From Asparagopsis taxiformis (Eukaryota; Rhodophyta; Florideophyceae; Bonnemaisoniales; Bonnemaisoniaceae): DNA of 64,000 bases. The position numbers and the translations under genes were made by a program. The DNA is taken from positions 1-64,000 of the forward strand of contig JALQPE010002623.1 of the NCBI GenBank assembly GCA_030407315.1, given 5' to 3'. The notes below the pieces were generated by a model. It saw nothing but the letters and a program-made list of their open reading frames with translations, was not told the DNA's origin and made no database searches. Below, piece by piece: positions 1 through 8,417 of the stretch (the first letter of the stretch is position 1; each line of letters opens with the position of its first letter).

Positions 1-160
1 GAACACAGACGAACCCTTCGTTGAGCATTTCGTGATCTGCTCCTCGGCTATCGTACGCAGAGCCGGATCCTGACGATAGGGCATTGAACGTATGGGCCGC
101 GTGCCCGGTTCGAGTTCGATTCGATGCTCCGTAGCATTGATTTCGCCGAGGCGTCCGCCC
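1..160 (-). pseudogene. Start of gypsy reverse transcriptase (partial)
   Basis: The minus strand from about 150 to 1 reads in one frame as the classic gypsy RT entry: HRIELEPGTRPIRSMPYRQD, then a stretch ending EEQITKC. In gypsy Pol this motif (an xIxLxPGxxPxxxxPYRxxP pattern) precedes RT block 1. The polymerase palm lies outside the window. The upstream connection to the protease is not an open frame over its whole length. The segment is too short to tell whether the polymerase is intact. Confidence 0.75.
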
Positions 161-698
161 GTCCACATTGACGGAATGTGTGGCTAGCATCTCGTTGATG
201 CGCTTTCGTAAATCCTCGTCGTCGAGGTGCGACAAATCGATTGTCGATTGCCAATTCGTGGCGGGGTCGTTCCCCTTTTCGTTGACCAACGGGTCTGGCG
301 GTTTCGTCGCCCAACGTTCGTATTTGTCCGCGTCGTCGCGCCGCCTAGCGGTAGTTCAAAACCTTCGCGAGGGCTTCGCCGCCCTCACGCTTGAGTGGGA
401 CGATTCCCAACGGGGAGCGTACGCGTACGCAATCGTCGCGCCTTTCGGCAAGCTCGCGGTCCTTTTCTTCGTGAAGTTCGAACACGATGATAGAGAACGT
501 CTCTCTCTGGTTCCTACGTCGACCACTCCGTTGGCTATGCGTAGCCCATGCCGGAATTGCACCGACGCTTCGGTTCGAGGAACACGAGGCCGTCGCATCC
601 GTCGTCACGTTGACGGTCCGTTGCGACCACATCGCCGGTACACACGTGTACTTCGTCAGACGAACCGAGAATGTTCGGCTCGGCGATTCGCGGCCGCG

Positions 699-1100
699 TT
701 ACGCTCGCGGGCGTTTGGGTGTTCCACTTTTGGATTCGTCTCTTCCCCCTCCTCGTACGGAGTCGTCGTATCGCCCTCCGCGATAATGGGTATCGTATCT
801 CCCGATGGAGCTCGATTGTCTGCGCTCGACAGCGTATAGCATCGACATGCTTCGACATGAACGACGTGCCATTATGACGGGAACAGCCAGCGTGTTGGCT
901 ACGAAGAATTTTACGCGGAACAGCGAGTTCCCCAGCCTGACGCGAAGCAGGATGGCGCCTTCGATAGGCAAACGTCGCCCGTTGGCGTCTCCGAGCTTCG
1001 GTAGCTCTTCGTCACGTAGACAGCGGTCAACCCAGTCGTAGGGCAGTAAACTTGTTCGTATCAAGTTGTAGCCGCTGCACGTATCCATCGCGATGGTATC
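699..1100 (-). pseudogene. Retropepsin-like aspartic protease remnant of element A
   Basis: A 129-codon minus-strand segment begins with MDTCSGYNLIR, matching the retropepsin active-site block (usually DTGSG followed by a hydrophobic NLI-type stretch), but with Cys where the catalytic Asp-Thr-Gly has Gly. Further on, residues such as LRVRLGNSLFRVKFFVANTL fit the flap and second half of the protease. It lies between the gag zinc knuckle and the RT start, as expected. The Gly-to-Cys change and the broken upstream frames suggest it is inactive. That is an inference from the motif alone. Confidence 0.55.
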
Positions 1101-1886
1101 GCCCTCATCACGTTGAGGTCTAGTCCGATCGTTCCGGACACGATAATGCTTCGAAGCAAGTAGGCACGTATGCCCTCGAGAACCAACGGTTCGGTCTCTG
1201 ACCGGCGCGCGCGTCTACGTCCTCGTTGCGGTTCGTCGCTTCACCGCATGAGCCCGTATGGCTTCTTTTGCGTCGACACGCTTCGTATAAGCCGCGTGCT
1301 TGGCTTTCTCGCGCTCGGAAGCGTCGTGCTTCCGGACTAGCGCGTCTCGCTCGTCTGCGAGGCTTCCTCTTCGTGTGAGGTTCGTTCGTCCCGTCGGACT
1401 TCGTTTTCTTCCCCACGTCGGGTGTCGTGTGACTCGAGTTGGCCTTCGCGGCCGTGAGCTTTTCGTAACTCTCGTTCATCGGTGAGCCTGCGGAGGACCA
1501 ATCATCGACGTCGCGTCGTCCCCTTTCACGTAAGGGTTCAGGCGATGTGGGTGGCTCGTGACCTACATCGCCTGGTCGTGTTTTCCGGCGCGAGGTCGTT
1601 CGACACGTCGTCGTCGTGAGCCCACGAAGCTCGTTCGTCATCGTGACTCGTTCCACCTTGGTGTGGTGTTTCGTCAGCGGAAGTCGTCATGTAGACTCCG
1701 CTGCGGCCATTACGCTGGCCATTTCGTTCGTTCGCCCACGGGCGGGGGTCACGTCGGTCATTACGAAAGTCGCCGCGGCGCCTGTCGAAGGGCCTCCCCC
1801 CGTCACGATTGGGGTTTCGGAGTATCGTAGGCGGCGTGCCGTACCTCCGCGGGTTCACGTTCCCTCGCTCACAGGTTCGTTCCTGG

Positions 1887-4024
1887 TTACGTTTTGCCAT
1901 TTGGTTGGCGGAAGTACTCAGCCTGCCGTGGGTTGCTCTTCACGTGGAAGAGGTAGTACTTGTACGCGAAAAAGATCCGTTGATCTGGCGTCAGACGCGG
2001 ACACGTAAACGTCGAGTGGCCATCTTCGCGGCATGACCAACACGACAGCGTCCAGTAATCATTCGGGATTACGGAGTGCGCCAATTGCGTCTCTGCTCGC
2101 TCGTGAGCTTCGGCACGTCCTCGCATGGACGGTTCAATCGAGCTTCGAGCTCATCCAGCTTTTCGTTTGCCGTTTTCGTATCGTTGGGCGGCGGCCCGTT
2201 CGTGAAGAGGATCGCCTCTAAGTTCTCGGCAACGTGAGCCGCAACGAGCGATACGTCGTCATCATCCCTCGCGGGGACTTTCTGGTTACCATCGTGGTAA
2301 TTGGGCTCGTTAGCCCGTTCATTACTTAAGTACGCGGACTCGTCGTAGTCCGCGAACTTCCTCGACTCGTGGTCGGAAATAGCCAACGTAGGCTTCACCG
2401 GAAACCGCACTTTCGGTTTCGCGGCTGACGCGACAGCTGATGTACGTGCACGGAAGGTCGTTCCTTCGGCCGTCGCCAATCGTCTCACAACGGTGAGGTC
2501 GTTCCTCTCTCGTTCGGGGAGTGACCGGAGTCGTTCCGTCACGGCTGCCCGCGTCGAGGGCAGCAAACCACGTACGTAGTGGTGAACGAGGAGTCGGTCC
2601 GTAAACACGTAGTTGCACGCCCGCGTGGCGGGTCGAGTCTATCAGCGTACTGATTCTCGTCCTCGTTAGGACTCTGCGTGATCATCGTGACCTTTTCGTA
2701 GGCCTCCTGCAGCACGTCGCCTGCAGGTATCGTTTGATCAACGCGTTGATCACGTGAGGCCACGAGAACCTCTTCGTCGGATCAGTCGTGATCACACCCA
2801 GTCGTACACTGGGAATCGTAGAACCGTCGGGCGTCCCCTTCGAGGAAGAAGTGCAGCGCACGTACTGCCACTCCTCGCACACTCCGAGTGTGCTGAACCC
2901 ATTACGTATTTGGGCGAGGAATCCGAGCAACGTAATCGGATTCCGGCGGAGAAACGAACGGCTTTAACGTAGGGAAAAGTCCCTCCAGCTCACGTTTGAG
3001 CTTATGTACGCTTTGACTCTCATTCACGTAGAGATGTTCACGTACATCGTTAAGTCGGTACATGCGGTACGCACCACGTTCGCAAATGCGTCGAGCATTG
3101 TCGTGTGCTCTGCTAACGCGTGGCAAACGGGTCCGAGGGCGTTCCCTGGTAAGCGTACCGCGTCGGCACGTTCGTTTTCGTGGACTCGCGTGTGTCCGTC
3201 GTGCCGAACGTCCCAGCCACGGAATGTACGTCTCACGTGGCGGGGGAGCTCTCGTATCGAATTGCGCAGCTCGTGCTGCGTCCGCCGACCGCGCGTGGTC
3301 TGGCGTATCGTTAAAACGCAATTGCCTTCGTGGCGTCTCGTCGGGGTTGGCGATGGCTCGTTGCACTGTCGCCCCCCTTCCGTACGTTGTCGGGGTCGTC
3401 GGACCGGTTGGTTGGGGTATCCTCCCGGAACGGCCGGGAGGATTGCGAGTTATAGGCGCGCGAGCCTTCGTAATTCGGATCGCTTCCGCTCGGCGGAGCG
3501 GAACGTCCGGCGACGATTTCGTTGAATACTACGACAAACGAGTCGAGTCTTCCCTCCACGGCGGAGAGGCGGTTTCGTAAATCTTCGTTTTCCCGTTCGA
3601 GGGTCGCTGAGCGTTCACGTAACGCAAGAGCTTCGCGCTCCGAGACTCCGAGTCTCTGCCTTACGGCTTCGTCGACGGCCGCGTCGCGCGCCCTTTCGAT
3701 GTGACCTCGAAGGTCTTCGTACACTAATCGTAGTGCCGTGGGAGTCACGTTCCCTTCGTTGAGCTGACCGCGCGTTGCGGGGTCCATACTCACGGACTCA
3801 AACGGGCTTACCGTACGTGGTAGCTGGCCGATCGCCTCGATATCCGGCGGGATAGATCGATCGGTCGCGAAGATCGCTTCTGCTGACAAGGCCACGTCGG
3901 CTTCGGCGTCCGCTGACGTTGGCAACGGTTGCCTGGGCGACGCGCTGGAATTCGACACAGCGTAATTCATAGACCGTCGTCTGTAGCGTAGCACGTAGCT
4001 TTTCGTTAACGTAAAAGAGCTCAA
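1887..4024 (-). pseudogene. Gag of element A, frame-disrupted
   Basis: The first segment (4024-3311, 237 codons) holds a heptad-like coiled coil (around residues 120-165, many Glu/Arg/Leu) and an Arg/Ser/Asp-rich tail. Coding then continues in other frames at 3366-2902, 2930-2682, 2763-2539 and 2608-2069. A capsid-like stretch lies in the last two. A CCHC zinc knuckle, CWSCREDGHSTFTC (CX2CX4HX4C), lies near 2046-2005. At least four frame changes are needed to read it through. One falls beside a run of six C at 3372-3377, where one base fewer would join the first two frames. Family knowledge identifies Gag from the knuckle and its position; the coiled-coil end has no recognised family. Confidence 0.65.
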
Positions 4025-4812
4025 CCTCGTTGGTTGTCGTTATGCTCGTAGCAACTTCTAGGTCGGAAGACCAGTGTGGAACGACGGTTCGTTAGAAGTA
4101 GCTGGTACGAGCCAGTGGACACGCTGTCCTTACGAAACGAAACGAACGAACAGTGCCACCCGCTGGTGTTTGACTGTATTCGTAGAACGGTAGAAGGTAG
4201 AGGTTAGCGAGTAGACACGAGCGTCACGACGCAACAATCCACGCGAGGATTACGTTAGCAAACGAGGTGTTACGTCACCGGAGGCGCTCTCAACCAAGCC
4301 CGTAGGCACTACACGCGATCAGCCTCACGTGCGGCGATGGGTAGGGAGTACGCAGCTCGACGGAGACGAAGCCTCGCTAGGCAAAACGTAAACGTAACGT
4401 AGAAGTCAGTCGTAGACCAGAGCCGTTGCCCGATCGTTGTCTTGTCCCCTTTCCCTCCCGGCACGATGCCAATACCTATATAGCCACGATGGCATCGCTT
4501 TACAGTGTAAACACTGCTCGTAACGTCCCCGAATGGGAAAGGACCTTGTGGGTCGCACGTAGGGACCCGTTGGTCCGTTGGCCGTTGCGAGTACGTTCGT
4601 TGCACACGTGTGCTGGTTTCGCGCGCGCATGCGCCAGCAATGTTCGTGCATTGCTGTCGCCGGTCGTGTCCGCCGAAATTCAAATTCCGCGGAAATCGTA
4701 AATATTTGGAATTTCAGAATTGCCACGTATACTGCAGGGTAGAGGCGGTTAGCGGCTGTTTTGGTGAAGCGAAGCGGGGGGAGCAGCGATTCATGTGTGT
4801 TGTGGGCTATTA
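4025..4812 (-). other. Leader and probable 5' LTR of element A
   Basis: There is no convincing gene here. On the minus strand a TATATAG box lies at 4476-4482, inside a GC-balanced region of the kind expected of an LTR promoter. Reading frames here are short and unlike known proteins. The LTR ends could not be placed because no second copy is in the window. Confidence 0.35.
4476..4482 (-). promoter_or_regulatory. Candidate TATA box in LTR of element A
   Basis: The minus strand reads TATATAG here, about 450 bp upstream of the gag start at 4024. It is the best TATA match in the presumed LTR. No transcript start is known. Confidence 0.3.
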
Positions 4813-5040
4813 TACGTGGTACGGGAGTGCTCCGGAGTCTAGGACGTAGGACTTACCCGGCTTGGACACATCAATGTTGCTGTGGGAGTCCAAGAAGGTC
4901 TCCGTGTCGTCGGTTAGTCTTCTGGGTGGGATGTGAGTGACTTCGTGCGTAAACGGCTTGGTATCGATGGTTTTGTTCTGATGGCGCGCTGGGTTGTACG
5001 GCCTGGGGCGGGCGCGGCACTCGTGCGTGTTTTGTGTGGA

Positions 5041-5811
5041 TCAGCGGTGGTATGTGCACCATTTGTTGTGGATGCGGCGTTTGGGGTGGCGTGGACTAGG
5101 GTAATGCGTGTGGTAGGGATTGTGTGGGTGGTTGGTGTGTGTTGCTGATCTGCGGGTTTTGACGTTCGCTTCCATGCGTCGCAGGCGTACGATGACGTCG
5201 GAGATGTGTGTTGGGGGGTCCAACGTTAGGAGGCCGTGTGCGGTGCGGTAGTCATGATTGTGGCGTAGACCGAGGAGTAAGAATTTTATCGTAGTGCTCT
5301 CGGAATCTATGCGGGGGTATTGGGCATTGCGCATCTCGATGCGCATGGCGTCGTGTTTGGCGAAGTACGTATCAAGGTCCATGCCGGGGTCGAGGGTGAT
5401 TGATCTGGCGCGTTCCTCCAGGAGTTCGTGCGGCAGGGATGCAGAGTCTTTGATGTGGTTTAGAATGTGTGATGTGAGGAGGTGGGGTGGGGAGGTGAGA
5501 GCATCGCCGGATAGACGTATGGCGATTGATTCCTGTGTGCTGGCTAATATGAGGAGACACAGCCTTTCCTGGTCTAGTTTGAATTTGGCGAACTCGTCGG
5601 GGTCGGCAGGGGCTGTGGTGCTCGGATCGAGGTGTGGGGCGAGGCCTAGGTCGGCTGCGATAGCCTGGAGCGTTCGTTTCCAGAAGCGTTGGTTCGCAGG
5701 GGACAGGGTAGGGAGGTGTGTGGGTTCCATTTGTGGCGCGGATGAGTCGTCGCGTGATTGAGGGGTGTGCGTGAATAGATCGTGAGACGCAGTGTGCGGG
5801 AAGTAGCCCAT
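5041..5811 (-). pseudogene. Copia-type Gag (UBN2-like), truncated by in-frame TGA
   Basis: This 256-codon protein has an alpha-helical capsid-like body of the gag/UBN2 type found in copia elements. Its features include a stretch with LLEERARSITLDPGMDLDTYF and a later LLLGLRHNHDY block, followed by a His/Pro-rich basic tail. The start codon lies inside the primer-binding site, so there is almost no leader. The TGA at its end falls in the middle of a zinc-knuckle motif. The same frame continues after the stop to a protease DSG motif, so this is probably a mutated Gag-Pol rather than a natural Gag end. Suppression of the TGA is possible but unproven. Confidence 0.65.
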
Positions 5812-5815
5812 AACC
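5806..5815 (-). other. Primer-binding site of copia element (half-tRNA-iMet type)
   Basis: The minus strand reads GGTTATGGGC immediately after the LTR end CTAACA. This matches the anticodon-arm region of initiator tRNA-Met used as a half-tRNA primer by Drosophila copia (established for that element). The gag ATG (5811-5809) lies within it. Confidence 0.6.
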
Positions 5816-6195
5816 TGTTAGAGGAGAATGAATCCTGACTTCTTTATTCAATGTGTCTCAGTTCTTCTATTATAAGTTAGTGTGTTCTGTTCTCGCCGGC
5901 GTTCCGACGGTGCGTCGGACAGCTGCCTTTTGTTAGCATCCTGACATTATCAAAACCACTACTCCATCGAAATATTATCTCCCAATAGTATCCTTTTATT
6001 TCCTGCTTGCGTGCGAGCAAGCAGAACCGAGTTAGAAGAACGGCCCTCAATTGCTGCGAGAGTGGAGCAGGGCGGATCAGGCGACTGAGTAGAGGAGAAA
6101 TACACAATCCGGATCCCATAAACCGTGATTACTATAATCGAATTTTAGTTTCCCAGGTGCGCCACGTGTACCAATTAAAGAGATATCTGCTGACA
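5816..6195 (-). repeat. 5' LTR of copia element (outer end uncertain)
   Basis: The inner end, TGTTAG on the plus strand at 5816, is fixed by the adjoining primer-binding site. The outer end is probably the TGTCAG (minus strand) at about 6195, giving 380 bp. A nearer TGTCAG at 5946 would give 131 bp. On the minus strand a TATAATAG box lies near 5870 and an AATAAA signal near 5840. Short reading frames inside it look like chance. Confidence 0.4.
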
Positions 6196-6220
6196 TCGTG
6201 GAGTTCCCTCTCAAACGCAC

Positions 6221-6225
6221 ATCCC
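6221..6225. repeat. Target-site duplication (left), ATCCC
   Basis: The five bases ATCCC lie immediately left of the left LTR and are repeated immediately right of the right LTR (13255-13259). Five-base duplications are usual for gypsy integrases, so both element ends are intact. Confidence 0.85.
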
Positions 6226-6457
6226 TGTTGTACGTGGCCACGGGACGGGGAGTGAAACGGTGTAAAATGTAGAAACGTAGATAGATTGATTTTTACTAAG
6301 TCTAGCTTATCTCCCTCTAGGTTATTCCGACCGCTGGGAGCTGTATTTAGCTTCCTACGGTTGGACGACTGGAAACTTCCAGACGTCTACCTAACCCTAA
6401 ATTAAAATTCTGGTAGAAATTACCTGTAGAATTTTTCTTGTAAAAGTCATTTCCACA
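6226..6457 (-). repeat. 3' LTR of element B
   Basis: It starts TGTTGTACG and ends TTTCCACA on the plus strand (TG...CA ends). It is 232 bp and looks identical base for base to 13023-13254. It contains a small palindrome, CTGGAAACTTCCAG, near its middle. Confidence 0.93.
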
Positions 6458-6460
6458 TGA

Positions 6461-6466
6461 CCCCCC
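6461..6466 (-). other. Polypurine tract of element B
   Basis: The minus strand reads GGGGGG followed by TCA directly before the 3' LTR start, the place and composition expected of a plus-strand primer. It is short. Confidence 0.55.
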
Positions 6467-6521
6467 GGCCAGACCGAGGCACCGAGGAGGTCTAATTTCG
6501 CAGGTTCTGGGCCGCGCTCGG

Positions 6522-6528
6522 TATAAAA
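6522..6528 (+). promoter_or_regulatory. TATA box for the antisense H3-tail gene
   Basis: TATAAAAG lies in a GC-rich context 269 bp upstream of the ATG at 6791, on the strand of the accessory gene and outside the LTR. It suggests an internal promoter separate from the LTR promoter. Confidence 0.5.
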
Positions 6529-6588
6529 GCCGGCAGTACTTCCGCGTGGGTCTGGACTCCAGACCCTCTTCCACCGCTGACCCCTTCC

Positions 6589-6655
6589 TTACTGTAAGCA
6601 CCGTAAGTACTTTACAGTAGTTGGTAGCTTACTGTAGTGCGATATCTTACAGTAA
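6589..6655 (+). promoter_or_regulatory. Four alternating TTACTGTAA / TTACAGTAA motifs in the leader
   Basis: Copies lie at 6589-6597 (TTACTGTAA), 6612-6620 (TTACAGTAG), 6629-6637 (TTACTGTAG) and 6647-6655 (TTACAGTAA), alternating in orientation at 17-23 bp spacing. They sit between the TATA box and the start codon. They could be protein-binding sites or could fold as RNA, since the first and last are exact reverse complements. The function is unknown. Confidence 0.5.
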
Positions 6656-6790
6656 ACGTCTGTTTGCAGCCATCCCACTTCCCGCCTTCCCTTCGGTCGT
6701 CTCTCCGAGCACCCTGCGTAGTCGCGGTCATCGATTTGTTGAGATCTTGCTTACGTGGGCCTTTCGGTACCTGGTGGGTGATCCATTGAG

Positions 6791-8251
6791 ATGGCCAAGA
6801 CGAAACAGACCGCAAAGAAGTCGACTGGGGGGACTGCCCCTCGGCAGGAGCTAGCTGCTCGGGCGGCGCGGATTCCCAGACGAGACCCTCCCGCGGCTCC
6901 TGGCACCTACCGTCGCGAGGGCGGCCAGGAGGTACGCTATCGCCCCGGGGAAGCCGTCCCCGCGCGGGCCAACGAGGTTAACTTCGACGACAAATCCCAT
7001 CGGGGAATTCGTCAGAACCTCTTCCGTTGGTTCGGACGTGAAGACGTCCAGAACATCCGCCGCTCCTCCGACCACCGTGGTCGTTTCGTCGTCGACTTTG
7101 GCCGAAATCGTCGCGATCCGTGCCAAGTGACGGCCAGGGAACTAGAGTTCCTCTTCGGGCCTCAGATCGTCGAATTCGCCTCCGATCCGGCCATCTCCAT
7201 CCTTACCGCGGAGATGGCTTGTCGTCTCGGTCTCACTGAATCCCACGGTGACACCGAGAAGTACGCCGAATGCCCCGACGACACCGATTGGATCATCGAG
7301 AAGATCTGGTTGTCGAAGGGAGGTGAGAACGGCGAACTGGAAGGCTGCTTCTATGCCTCCGCCGAAGGGGAGCGAACCGGCCATCGAATCGATCTGTATA
7401 CCATGGTTTTCCGTCAGGTCTCCGAACCGGCGGAGCGCGACGCGGCACTCCAGGAGCAGGATAACCCCTCTCCTGTGACCAGAGGGAATGGTCAACCCTC
7501 GCGGGTGAGTTTAATAGCCAGTATCGACGCTTGGTGTTACAAGAAACCTGGGAAGAAGAAACGAGTCAATGTCGCCATGGCTCGGGTGCCCTCCCTCGAA
7601 GCCCCCCCATTCTTCGTGGGGACTCCTCGGAACCGCGTGGTGGTACCTGTGCAGGACTTCACCAACAACTGCCTGCGTGCCGCGGCCGCCAATGGGATCG
7701 CTCTCGTGTGCGATTTTAACACGGCCGATAGGTTTTTCCGTCGGGAGCTGGCTCGGGACGAAGAAGAACGCCTTGTTCGAGGTTATTATACTAGTGTCGT
7801 GGACTTTGGTTCTGTCTCGAAGGCCATCGATGATCGTGCTCCTTCAACGGTGACTCTGCCCCGGGTGGCGATCCCCCATTTCGACCTAGGAGCCCCAGAT
7901 TCGCGCTCTAGGCAATGGGCGTGGTTACGGGAGAAACTTTCGAGGGAGCCGGACGTATACGTGGTGCAGGTTTGGAGTCGAGATGGCCTGAAACACGCCA
8001 TATGTATCGACTCTCGTACCTGGCCTGGTCTCATCTACGACTCCTCTGAAGCCTTTGTGATGAGTCTAGAGCCTCGGGCATTCTTCTTATGTTGTAGCAC
8101 CAGTAAGTCGTCGGATTTCTCCTCCTTCAACGATCTTCGACGCGTCCAACGGGAGGGTTCGAATCCAGAGGAGAAGCGTGCTAAGCGACAGCGCATGAGG
8201 AAGCGCGAGAAGGTTCGCAAAGCGAAGATCGACGGTGAGGGGTTGTCTTAG
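6791..8251 (+). CDS. Antisense retrotransposon protein with histone H3 tail and papain-like fold
   Basis: The protein has 486 residues. After Met it reads AKTKQTAKKSTGGTAPRQEL, matching histone H3 residues 1-26 at 19 of 26 positions. K4, K9, S10, T11, R17 and R26 are kept; R2 and R8 are Lys, K14 is Thr and K27 is Ile. RYRPG (residues 48-52) matches H3 40-44 after an 8-residue insertion. No histone-fold core follows. The C-terminal half holds NNCLRAAAANGI (Cys294) with Gln288 six residues before it, KHAICID (His402) and LIYDSSE (Asp417). That order and spacing fit a papain/C39-like cysteine peptidase (inference). The last 40 residues are strongly basic, NLS-like. The start has G at -3 and +4. 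The protein probably acts in the nucleus on H3-tail readers or writers; the activity is unproven. Confidence 0.85.
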   Translation: MAKTKQTAKKSTGGTAPRQELAARAARIPRRDPPAAPGTYRREGGQEVRYRPGEAVPARANEVNFDDKSHRGIRQNLFRWFGREDVQNIRRSSDHRGRFVVDFGRNRRDPCQVTARELEFLFGPQIVEFASDPAISILTAEMACRLGLTESHGDTEKYAECPDDTDWIIEKIWLSKGGENGELEGCFYASAEGERTGHRIDLYTMVFRQVSEPAERDAALQEQDNPSPVTRGNGQPSRVSLIASIDAWCYKKPGKKKRVNVAMARVPSLEAPPFFVGTPRNRVVVPVQDFTNNCLRAAAANGIALVCDFNTADRFFRRELARDEEERLVRGYYTSVVDFGSVSKAIDDRAPSTVTLPRVAIPHFDLGAPDSRSRQWAWLREKLSREPDVYVVQVWSRDGLKHAICIDSRTWPGLIYDSSEAFVMSLEPRAFFLCCSTSKSSDFSSFNDLRRVQREGSNPEEKRAKRQRMRKREKVRKAKIDGEGLS

Positions 8252-8417
8252 CACAGAACGATTTGATAGAGAAGGAAATGAATCGTATTGAGTAGACTAG
8301 CTAGTAATGGGTAGAGAGATCTAGAATTGAAATGAATGCGTAGACAAGGGTTGAATGATTAAAAAGGGATTATGCATAAAAGGGAGTGTGCAAGCGAAGG
8401 GTTTCCCTAATGGAAGC

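Larger units (their letters stand above)
1..4812 (-). mobile_element. Ty3/gypsy LTR retrotransposon A, decayed and cut by the window edge
   Basis: Read on the minus strand, this stretch runs from an LTR/leader (about 4.8-4.03 kb) through gag, a CCHC zinc knuckle, a retropepsin and the first residues of a reverse transcriptase, which is the order of a gypsy element. The rest of pol lies left of position 1. Gag is spread over several reading frames, so this copy looks non-autonomous. It appears to sit inside a copia element, because copia protease coding stops at about 4813 and unrelated sequence follows. The exact LTR boundary and target duplication cannot be fixed without the other end. Its gag and protease are unlike those of the element at 6226-13254, so it is another family. 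Confidence 0.75.
4813..5815 (-). mobile_element. Ty1/copia retrotransposon fragment: PBS, gag and protease start
   Basis: The minus strand carries a half-tRNA-type primer-binding site (5806-5815), a copia-type Gag, a CX2H...H...C knuckle (WCTYHR, stop, then STQNTHEC) and the start of a copia protease (LDSGALPYHV, about 4850-4815; the usual motif is DSGAS). Coding then ends abruptly where element A begins. The in-frame TGA at 5041-5043 inside the knuckle and the Ser-to-Leu change next to the protease DSG suggest this copy was already decaying. Integrase, RT and RNase H are absent, presumably displaced beyond element A. Confidence 0.7.

Noticed and set aside
8156..8166. GGTTCGAATCC, a perfect tRNA B-box
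   Set aside because: It lies within the antisense gene, and no A-box or cloverleaf could be built around it.
6791..8251. A true histone H3 gene
   Set aside because: Only the tail and RYRPG match; the histone-fold core is absent and the protein is over three times too long.
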